From the NCBI GenBank assembly GCA_028876495.1, contig JAGWRO010000062.1, forward strand, positions 124,001 through 188,000: 64,000 nt of DNA, read 5' to 3'. This document shows, piece after piece, positions 45,186-52,519 of the stretch. A program made the position numbers and the translations under genes. This stretch comes from Bacteroidota bacterium. Its GTDB lineage: Bacteria; Bacteroidota; Bacteroidia; Chitinophagales; Chitinophagaceae. Under the pieces are notes generated by a model. The model was given only the letters and a program-made list of their open reading frames with translations, was not told the origin of the DNA and ran no database searches. Position 1 is the stretch's first letter. Each line of letters opens with the position of its first letter.

Positions 45186-46325
45186 ATGACTAGGCGGCCT
45201 TTTCTTGAAAGACTTGCCGCTTTTAATTTTGACAGGTTTTATACTCCCCGAACCCGTTTTTTATTTCACTTTTTAATGTGGCTTATATTCACTTTTCTTC
45301 TACAAATTACCTTGTTTTTCGATTCCAGCCTTCCTTTGAACAATACTTTTGCTTTTGCGGGCAGAAGTTTGATATGTAATATGACTCTTTTTTATCTTTT
45401 TTTTTATGTTGTCGTTCCGCATACAATTTTAAGAAACAGGATTATTCTTGCGATCCTTTCTATCCCGGTTTGTATAATAATATGGCTCATTCTTAACCAC
45501 GTGTGCCTGGTTTTTATTGGCAGGCATTTTAAGGTAGAAGCACCTTATTATAAGCAAGGCATAGAAGCGCATCTCCACCGAAGTATTGCCAGCGAAATAT
45601 CACCTATGAATATTCTTGTCGGACTGGTTCCTATATTTTATTCTATTTCACCGTTCTTCTTTACTAAGATCGTTTTTGATATTATTCGATTTTATTCCAA
45701 ATGGTTCAAATCAGAAAAAAAGACGGTGAAATTAGAAATCGAGAAATTAAATCTTGAAAAGGATTTTCTGAAGGCGCAGCTTAACCCTCATTTTTTATTT
45801 AATACCTTAAACAATTTATACGGTCTTTCTTTGCGAAGTGACCCGCAAACTCCACTGGTGATTACCCAGCTTTCAGAAATGATGCGCTATACTCTTTATG
45901 AATCTAATGCTGAAATGGTACCTGTTGCCAAAGAACTTGAATATCTTAAGAATTATGTTCTTATGGAAAAAATGCGTTATAAAAATAATACAGACATAAC
46001 ATTTAATATCGATGATTCACAAGTAGACAGACAAATGATTGCACCATTACTTACTTTTACTTTTGTTGAGAACGGATTCAAATATGGATTAAAATCGAAG
46101 AATGAAGGATTTATAAAAATTAATATTTCTGTTCTCGACAATATTTTTTATTTTACTATAGTAAATGATAAAACAGAAAAAAATACTCAGAAAGAATTTG
46201 GGGGAATAGGCCATGAAAATGTAAGAAAGCGATTACAACTTTTATATCCCGAAAAGCATGAATTGGAAATATCAGACCGGGGTAAAACATTTTATGTTGG
46301 GTTGGTGATAAATCTACAAAAATAA
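45186..46325 (+). CDS. LytS-type sensor histidine kinase (His_kinase family)
   Basis: 379 residues from the ATG at 45186; a GTG at 45162, seven bases after the lanB stop, is also possible. Four hydrophobic segments are seen (LFHFLMWLIFTFLLQITLFF, LFYLFFYVVVPHTIL, AILSIPVCIIIWLILNHV, ILVGLVPIFYSISPFFF). A cytoplasmic kinase core follows, with the H-box LKAQLNPHFLFNTLNNLYGL (His202 from this start) and the N-box region LLTFTFVENGFKYGL; ATPase glycines are at GGIGHENVRKRLQLLYP. It autophosphorylates and passes phosphate to the LytTR regulator encoded two bases downstream. Tight spacing with lanB implies one operon. Confidence 0.92.
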   Translation: MTRRPFLERLAAFNFDRFYTPRTRFLFHFLMWLIFTFLLQITLFFDSSLPLNNTFAFAGRSLICNMTLFYLFFYVVVPHTILRNRIILAILSIPVCIIIWLILNHVCLVFIGRHFKVEAPYYKQGIEAHLHRSIASEISPMNILVGLVPIFYSISPFFFTKIVFDIIRFYSKWFKSEKKTVKLEIEKLNLEKDFLKAQLNPHFLFNTLNNLYGLSLRSDPQTPLVITQLSEMMRYTLYESNAEMVPVAKELEYLKNYVLMEKMRYKNNTDITFNIDDSQVDRQMIAPLLTFTFVENGFKYGLKSKNEGFIKINISVLDNIFYFTIVNDKTEKNTQKEFGGIGHENVRKRLQLLYPEKHELEISDRGKTFYVGLVINLQK

Positions 46326-46327
46326 AT

Positions 46328-47044
46328 ATGAGTACAATTAAATGTCTGATTATAGATGATGAGCCAATAGGTCGTGAGATTACGGAAAACTTTGCAAAGC
46401 ATATTCATTTTCTGGAAGTGGTGGCTGTATGTGAAGATGCATTAGAAGCAATGGACATCCTTGAAAATACTCAAATTGATCTATTACTTACCGATATACA
46501 AATGCCTAAAATTAATGGGTTGGAGTTGGTTTCTTCCTTACCTTCTCCACCGATCATCATCTTTATTACCGCTCATGACAAATTTGCAATAAATAGCTTT
46601 GAATTGGGTGTTGCCGATTATTTATTGAAGCCGGTGGCTTTTGACAGGTTTTTAAAGGCTATTAACAAGGCTAAATTAGAAATTGAAATTCGAAAGGGTG
46701 CTTCATTAAATCCGAATAAAAGTAGTGAACATATTTTTATTAAGGCTAACAACAAATTAAACAAAATTAATTACAGTGATATCCTTTACATAGAATCTTT
46801 AAAGGATTATATAAAAATATTTACTGCAGAAGAGGTTTTGATAACCTATTCGAGCATGAAAGCTATAGAAGAAAAATTACCACTCATGCAGTTTGTCAGG
46901 ATTCATAATTCGTATCTTGTATCCATAAAAGCTGTAAAGGCAGTAATGGGAAACACGGTTGAGTTAACCAACGAAGTATCATTACCGATCTCCAAAAGTC
47001 GTAAAGACGAACTATTTGCTGCTTTAGATATCAATAATCAATAA
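46328..47044 (+). CDS. LytTR-family response regulator of the lanB operon
   Basis: 238 residues. The receiver domain (IKCLIIDDEPIGREI) has phospho-acceptor Asp56 (LLLTDIQMPKINGLE), and the usual Thr and Lys (FITAHDKF, ADYLLKPVAF). The LytTR domain at about 135-235 has HIFIKANNKLNKINYSDILY, KDYIKIF and FVRIHNSYLVSI. Its gene begins two bases after the kinase stop. The best candidate targets in the window are the three 21-base-period direct repeats at 40484, 41691 and 47231. Confidence 0.93.
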   Translation: MSTIKCLIIDDEPIGREITENFAKHIHFLEVVAVCEDALEAMDILENTQIDLLLTDIQMPKINGLELVSSLPSPPIIIFITAHDKFAINSFELGVADYLLKPVAFDRFLKAINKAKLEIEIRKGASLNPNKSSEHIFIKANNKLNKINYSDILYIESLKDYIKIFTAEEVLITYSSMKAIEEKLPLMQFVRIHNSYLVSIKAVKAVMGNTVELTNEVSLPISKSRKDELFAALDINNQ

Positions 47045-47059
47045 TTATTTTCTACTACT

Positions 47060-47218
47060 GTGAAGGCTCTGCCATCTTTTAAAAGTATGGAATCCGTTAT
47101 ATTAAAAGTTGATTCTAAAAAAATAAATTTTTCAACTGATATAAAGGTTAGAAGCGGTAATTTGAAAATGGAATTAGCCAATATTGGCATATTGTCGGAT
47201 TTTCCAAAAATCCCCTAA
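47060..47218 (+). CDS. Unassigned small ORF downstream of the response regulator
   Basis: The frame stays open after the regulator stop codon (47042-47044), in the same frame, up to TAA at 47216. Starts are GTG 47060 (52 residues) or ATG 47087 (43 residues). The peptide (MESVILKVDSKKINFSTDIK, then VRSGNLKMELANIGILSDFP) is not recognised. It could be a real small gene, a remnant of a longer gene, or chance. No Cys and no precursor-leader pattern. Confidence 0.25.
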   Translation: MKALPSFKSMESVILKVDSKKINFSTDIKVRSGNLKMELANIGILSDFPKIP

Positions 47219-47230
47219 TTGTGGTTAATT

Positions 47231-47260
47231 GTCGAGTATTTCTGTCTAAACGTCTAAAAT
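47231..47260 (+). promoter_or_regulatory. Putative LytTR operator, copy C, upstream of the precursor gene
   Basis: GTCGAGTAT (47231-47239) and GTCTAAAAT (47252-47260), 21-base period, 60 bases before the second ATG of the precursor frame. An additional GTCTAAA at 47244 lies between them. Confidence 0.5.
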
Positions 47261-47319
47261 ATTTTTAAACTAAGATGATAAAAGTAAGTTTTGCATCTAA
47301 TCATCTAAAAAAATCTCGT

Positions 47320-47484
47320 ATGACTTCAACTACTTTAAATTCCAAGAAAGAAAATTTACTGGTTAGGAAAAATGTTATTGTAAAGTTTGATTCGGCTCAT
47401 TCTAAGAATGACTCGCAAAAGCGTAATATGAATAGGATAACTATTACAATCCCTACTATTATAGGAACATCAATTGCCTATTAA
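47320..47484 (+). CDS. Candidate cysteine-free RiPP precursor peptide for LanB
   Basis: 54 residues from ATG 47320; ATG 47275 in the same frame would give 69. Residues 13-23 (LLVRKNVIVKF) follow the LxxKxxIxxF leader pattern of Bacteroidota class I lanthipeptide precursors. After a polar linker (SAHSKNDSQKRNMN) the peptide ends RITITIPTIIGTSIAY, with Thr41, 43, 46, 50 and Ser51 available for dehydration. There is no Cys anywhere, so (methyl)lanthionine rings cannot form within the peptide. There is no GG or obvious protease site apart from Lys34-Arg35. It follows the lanB-kinase-regulator genes and has its own putative operator. Precursor status is an inference from leader pattern, position and duplicated locus. 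Confidence 0.6.
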   Translation: MTSTTLNSKKENLLVRKNVIVKFDSAHSKNDSQKRNMNRITITIPTIIGTSIAY

Positions 47485-48016
47485 TAGATTTTCCGAAATT
47501 TAGCAATCGCCTCATTTCTTTAAAACGTCGGGCTACTCTGTTTATCGTTTGAAAAAGGGTTTGTAGTTCTGTTAGTAAATTTAATTTTATTTACCTGGGG
47601 GTAAAAATTTTTTACTTGCTTAAGACAAATTTTTGCCCGTTTGATTAAAAAAAAACGAAGCGGATAAATTCAGTTATACCAAAACTGATCTCTTATAAAA
47701 ATTTTGTTATTATATAATTAATAATACAAAAGAATATTGAGTTACTGAAAATAAAAAGCCCGTAAACATTTCGTTCTACGGGCTTTTTATTTTCTTTGAA
47801 TTTAATTTTGTCGGGTAGACAAGATGATTTCAAAACTCGTAAAACAATTTATTATCAAAAAATTACACATTAAAAAATTCTCCGAGTAACCGAATTAGTA
47901 ACCTAACGTTATTATTCAAATTTGGGCAAAATATTTGGTTTAGAAAAATTAAATAATTTTCAACTCTCGGTCCTTTTAAGCTTTGGATCAATTATTATTT
48001 TCTTGTTTTAGCAATT
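47485..48016. other. Intergenic region with terminator
   Basis: About 530 bases, AT-rich. The only clear structure is the terminator at 47753-47788; no gene and no further precursor copy was recognised. Confidence 0.45.
47753..47788. terminator. Rho-independent terminator, 12-bp perfect stem
   Basis: AAAAAGCCCGTA (47753-47764) and TACGGGCTTTTT (47777-47788) with a 12-base loop and T-rich sequence after it. The A/T flanks make it functional in both directions; it separates the precursor locus from the convergent PUL regulator genes. Confidence 0.85.
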
Positions 48017-48784
48017 TTATTTTTTAAGTTGCATTGAATGCATATATTCTGTTGGTGTCATATTGAATTGCTTTTGAAAATTTCTTGTGAAATTGCTTTG
48101 GGAGCTATAGCCTACGATTGCAGATATTTCATAAATTTTATAATCGCCGCCGGCGAGAAGTTCAGCTGCTTTTTTTAACTTGATTACATTAATTAATTCA
48201 AGAGGAGACAGATCTGAAACTGCTTTTATTTTGCGATAAAGAGTTACCCTGCTCATGTTCATCATTCCGGCCAGTTTCTCTACATCCATTTCTGTATCTT
48301 CCAATCGTTGAGAAATAGTTTCATTTAAAGTTTCTAAAAAAAGTGCATCAGCTTTTGAATGAGCCATACTTTTGATATGGACTAGTGGAGATCCTGCAAA
48401 ATATTCTTTTATCTTATTTCTGTTGGCCAAAAGACTTGTGATTTGAGCCAACAAATGCTCTTTTGAAAAAGGCTTTTCAATATAGGCATCAGTGCCTAGC
48501 TCAAGTCCTTTTACTTTTGATTGAAGCGTGTTTTTGGCGGTGAGAAGTATTACAGGAATGTGGCTGTATTCGAAGTTCGATTTTACAATTTTACAAAATT
48601 CAAACCCGTCCATTTCCGGCATCATTACATCACAGATTATAAGTTGCAGGGCTTCATTGGATAGGATTTCCAGGGCTTCTTTCCCATTTTCTGCTTTTAA
48701 AATCCGATATTTATCTCTCAAAATCCTTTCGAGGAAATCAAGAATATCTTCTTCATCATCAATAAGTAAAATAAGGGGTAACAT
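48017..48784 (-). CDS. Response regulator with AraC-type DNA-binding domain
   Basis: 255 residues. Receiver domain with Asp52 (LIICDVMMPEMDGFEF) and IEKPFSKEHLL, followed by an AraC HTH domain (about 150-250: MDVEKLAGMMNMSRVTLYRK, IYEISAIVGYSSQSNFTRNF). It begins six bases after the stop of the sensor gene. Together the two correspond to the C-terminal modules of a hybrid two-component system, here as a separate protein. It should activate the divergent SusC/D operon. Confidence 0.93.
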   Translation of the reverse strand: MLPLILLIDDEEDILDFLERILRDKYRILKAENGKEALEILSNEALQLIICDVMMPEMDGFEFCKIVKSNFEYSHIPVILLTAKNTLQSKVKGLELGTDAYIEKPFSKEHLLAQITSLLANRNKIKEYFAGSPLVHIKSMAHSKADALFLETLNETISQRLEDTEMDVEKLAGMMNMSRVTLYRKIKAVSDLSPLELINVIKLKKAAELLAGGDYKIYEISAIVGYSSQSNFTRNFQKQFNMTPTEYMHSMQLKK

Positions 48785-48790
48785 GTTTTT

Positions 48791-51700
48791 TTAAATTTTC
48801 TCAATCTGTAATTTTTTATGTAAACGCAGTTTATCTTCTGGGTGTTCAGTATTTAAGGGTAAAGTAAGCAAAAAAGTATTGAAATCACTTTCCATGAAAA
48901 TTAATTCCAGACTTCCTTTGTGCAGTTCAGTAAGTGATCTGGCCAGCGCCAGCCCAATACCAGTCCCTTTTTGATTTTTCGTTTCTTTAATTCTATAAAA
49001 AGGTTCAAAAATCTTTTCAGAAAACTCTTTTTTAATAACAAAACCGTCATTTTCAAATATAATAGAAAATGAATTTTTCTCTTTTTCTACCGGCATTATT
49101 TTTATCAAAACTTTCTTTTTAGCGTATTTCACTGCATTAGATATCAAGTTGCTAAAGATCTTTTGCAATGCTTCAGCATCTGCCTGCGCAAATACCGGAG
49201 AAGAGGTTAGGATCAGGTCAAAATCAAGCCCCTTCTTTTGAGCAAGTATTTTAAAGCTTAGATAGTTTTCTTTCAATAGCTCATTCACATTTACCCGGGT
49301 AAAATCGAGTGTAAACTTTTTAACTTCGGTTTGCCTGAAATCCAATACCTGTGATACCAACTGGGTAAGTCTATTGGTATTACGATCCAGGCAGTCGAGA
49401 TCTTCTTTTATTTCCGGGATGTCCGCTTTTTTTTCAAGAAGATTTTCAACCGGACCTTTAATCAGGGTTAAGGGTGTTCTTATTTCATGAGCTACATTGG
49501 TAAAAAAATCAATCTTACTTTCATAAATTTCTTTTTCTTTTTTTTCATGTTGCCTATTATGGTAGTTATTCAAAATGTAATAGAAAATTAATATTCCAAT
49601 TAAGGTATATATAAGATAGGCCCACCAGGTAGCCCAAATTGGCGGCGAAATTATAATTGTAAGATGTTTCTCATTTTGATTTCGCCAAACTCCGTTTAAA
49701 GAGGCTTTTATTTTGAAAATATATTTTCCGGGCGAAAGGTTGGTAAAATATACTTTCCGGTTAGTCTTGAGAATAGTCCAATCTTTATCCAATCCTTCCA
49801 GTTCATATTTATAATTTGTCATTTCCGGAGAAATATAACTTAAGGCTGCAAAGTCAAAACTGATTGAAGATTTATAATAGGGCAATTTGATTTTATCAGT
49901 ACACACAATTGCCTGTTGCAAAAGATTACTGTCTTTTTTGGGATTTATATCCTCACTAAAAACCTGCATTCCTGTTATGTATACCGGAGGAATGAAGTCG
50001 TGTTCTGATATTTTGTCGGGCATAAAAGAAATCATCCCTTTTACACTACCAAAGTATAAGCGGCCGGTAGAATCTTTATAACCTGAGTGATAATTAAATT
50101 GGTTATTCAATAAACCGTTTGCCTGGGTAATAACAACAGGGCTTTTTAACCCCGGCCTGAAATGGACAAGGCCCCTTGAAGTGCTTGCCCAAAGATTTTT
50201 ATTATTATCTTCCAATACCTTAAAAATAAAGTTTGACGGAAGACCATTCCTGGTAGTGTATTCAGTAAATTTTTTCCTGCTGCTGTCTAATTGGCAAAGG
50301 CCACCTCCCTCTGTAGAAAACCATATGTTGCAATTACTGTCTTCAAATACATCATTCACATAATTATTATTAAGACTATTCTTGTTACCGGGTTCATTAA
50401 ATAGGTGACCGCTTTGGTGAGTGACAGGATTGAACCAAAACACCCCATCATTATTAGTACCTGCCCATATTAATTTATTATGGCTTTCTATTAGGCTCGT
50501 TATGAAAATATTTTCAGGAATTTCCTTAGGACAAAAGAATTCATCTTTTTGCCTGTTATAATAGTATAAACCGTTGCTCGTGCCTACGAGTATCTTTCCA
50601 CTACTGGTGCGGTAAAAGCAAAGGGCGAAATTACTTCGAAGGCCGTTGATGCCAGGTTTTGACGAAAAGTGTTTTTTTATTTCGCCGGTACGAATATCCA
50701 TTAAATCGATACCATGTTCAAAAGTTCCAATCCACAAGTTGTTGCCATCAGCTAAAACACCATGAATATTGGTATATGCTATACTGTTTTTTTTTCCGGT
50801 TGGTTTAAAATTCTGAAGCTTTCCGGTAGCAGCACTTATTTTATTTAACCCTCCGTCTTCAGTTCCTACCCAGAGATTGCCGAACTTGTCCCTGCAAATT
50901 TCGCGTACTGCATTGCCGTAAATGGGATGTTCAGTACTTCCCGGAAAATATTTTATGAATAGTGCATTTTGCCTATCGTAATAATTGATTCCTCCAAAAA
51001 AAGTGCCTGCCCATATTGCGCCTTCCTTGTCTTTAAAAAGAGTATAGATCGCATTATCATCTAATGAATAATTATCCTTGTAATTTTTTTTTAGGTTGGT
51101 AAAAGTCCTGGTATCACAATGATAAATAAAAATACCCGTTTCAGTTGCAATCCAATATTCATTGTCGGCACTTTTTAAAATGTCTCTTACAAAAATGGTT
51201 GTTTTATCACGGTTGTAAGTAAGTATATCTTTATAACTACCAGTGGCGATGTCAAAGAGTTTAAGCCCCTGGCTAGTGGTACCTATAAAAATTGAATTAT
51301 CGCCTCCGCGTATTTTTTGAACCCACCTCGAAGAAGGAGTCTTTGAATGAGAGAAAATGTCAAAAGCAGTAAATGTTTCTTTGTCAGGATTAAATTTTTC
51401 TAAATAACCATTTTCAGTAGAAGCCCATATCTCACCGTCATCAGACATACAAAGAGACGTAGCCCTAAAATAAGTGAGTGGATTAAATTCTTTTAATTTA
51501 TTGGTTTCAAAATTAAAGCGGCAGATAGTATTAGAGGAAATAAACCACAACTGTTCTTTGTTATCAATTGTAATATCATATATGTTGCTTAGTGAATCAA
51601 TAAAAGGTTCAAGTTTTTCTTTTTCAGGATTAAATTTATATAATCCACTTTGGGCACCTACCCATAACATTCCGTTCTTGCCTGGTAATATGCTGAAAAA

Positions 51701-51967
51701 ATAATCTGTAGCCAGGTGTTTCTCATCTTCGGGATAATTGATACGAAATACTTTAAAATGAAATCCGTCAAAACGATTCAGTCCGTCTTTTGTGGCAAAC
51801 CACACAAATCCTTTCGAATCCTGGCTTATAAAGTAAACCGTATTATTGGAAAGTCCGTTCTCAACCTGGTAATGTCTGAAATAATAAGGCTGGCTGTAAG
51901 CATCTTTTTGAAAAAATGCCAAAAAGATAATTAAAGAATAAAAAAAATTTAAGATAAAATTTTTCAT
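48791..51967 (-). CDS. Two-component sensor with double beta-propeller (HTCS-like, without receiver)
   Basis: 1058 residues: signal peptide/anchor at the N-terminus, 14 Reg_prop-type repeats forming the periplasmic sensor (GFVWFATKDGLNRFDGF, GNLWVGTEDGGLNKI, CNIWFSTEGGGLCQL), a Y_Y_Y domain (YKYELEGLDKDW, LSPGKYIFKIKA), one TM segment near 775-795, a dimerisation/phospho-acceptor domain with His827 (FFTNVAHEIRTPLTLIKGP) and the ATPase domain (LISNAVKYAKK, KGTGIGLALARSL). Such sensors bind oligosaccharides released from the target glycan. The receiver and AraC modules, usually fused, are in the next gene. Confidence 0.94.
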   Translation of the reverse strand: MKNFILNFFYSLIIFLAFFQKDAYSQPYYFRHYQVENGLSNNTVYFISQDSKGFVWFATKDGLNRFDGFHFKVFRINYPEDEKHLATDYFFSILPGKNGMLWVGAQSGLYKFNPEKEKLEPFIDSLSNIYDITIDNKEQLWFISSNTICRFNFETNKLKEFNPLTYFRATSLCMSDDGEIWASTENGYLEKFNPDKETFTAFDIFSHSKTPSSRWVQKIRGGDNSIFIGTTSQGLKLFDIATGSYKDILTYNRDKTTIFVRDILKSADNEYWIATETGIFIYHCDTRTFTNLKKNYKDNYSLDDNAIYTLFKDKEGAIWAGTFFGGINYYDRQNALFIKYFPGSTEHPIYGNAVREICRDKFGNLWVGTEDGGLNKISAATGKLQNFKPTGKKNSIAYTNIHGVLADGNNLWIGTFEHGIDLMDIRTGEIKKHFSSKPGINGLRSNFALCFYRTSSGKILVGTSNGLYYYNRQKDEFFCPKEIPENIFITSLIESHNKLIWAGTNNDGVFWFNPVTHQSGHLFNEPGNKNSLNNNYVNDVFEDSNCNIWFSTEGGGLCQLDSSRKKFTEYTTRNGLPSNFIFKVLEDNNKNLWASTSRGLVHFRPGLKSPVVITQANGLLNNQFNYHSGYKDSTGRLYFGSVKGMISFMPDKISEHDFIPPVYITGMQVFSEDINPKKDSNLLQQAIVCTDKIKLPYYKSSISFDFAALSYISPEMTNYKYELEGLDKDWTILKTNRKVYFTNLSPGKYIFKIKASLNGVWRNQNEKHLTIIISPPIWATWWAYLIYTLIGILIFYYILNNYHNRQHEKKEKEIYESKIDFFTNVAHEIRTPLTLIKGPVENLLEKKADIPEIKEDLDCLDRNTNRLTQLVSQVLDFRQTEVKKFTLDFTRVNVNELLKENYLSFKILAQKKGLDFDLILTSSPVFAQADAEALQKIFSNLISNAVKYAKKKVLIKIMPVEKEKNSFSIIFENDGFVIKKEFSEKIFEPFYRIKETKNQKGTGIGLALARSLTELHKGSLELIFMESDFNTFLLTLPLNTEHPEDKLRLHKKLQIEKI

Positions 51968-52519
51968 GGTTGGGTAAATCAGATAGTTATCGGCAGCCTA
52001 TTGTTTATTTCCCGCCCAGGCTGAATTCTGTTAGGAGGGGTTTGTTAGCAAAAGTGAATTAAGATTCTTCATTATCTATTTTTTTTCTTAATTATTGTTT
52101 CTGAATCTTAATTTCTAATTCCCAAAATTCGTCAACAATTTAACGATATGAAGTGAAGTTAGAAAAAAAATGGAAAGGGAAATTTATTTTAAAATGTTCA
52201 AAATCTTTTGCCAGGGGGCTGAAATCAATACCAACAAAGCATTCGTGCTTCATTTACATCATTTAATCCAATTTTCCAAAAACAAATTGAAACAAAAAGC
52301 TAAAATTTTGATACTTTCTGAATAAAGGAAACCAATATTTAGTAGGTACTTCACACCCTGAATTAAAAACGCTTTTACGTAATTGCATTGAACCCCGAAA
52401 AGAAGCTTGAAATTTAAAATTAACAATAACGCTTAATACCCTTTAGTTGAGAATTAAATAATGACATTTCCAAAAAATGGCATATAAATTTTTATTAGAA
52501 TTAAAGCCCTTATTTAACA
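51968..52519. other. Divergent control region of the polysaccharide utilisation locus
   Basis: About 550 bases between the sensor gene and susC, AT-rich, with no gene. It contains an 11-bp perfect inverted repeat (AATTAAGATTC 52057-52067, GAATCTTAATT 52103-52113), 35 bases apart, about 90 bases from the sensor start. The binding site of the AraC-type regulator should lie nearer to susC but was not identified. Confidence 0.5.

Noticed and set aside
42089-47484. Naming the cluster a lanthipeptide cluster
   Set aside because: The candidate precursor has no cysteine and no LanC is seen, so lanthionine formation is not supported by the sequence.
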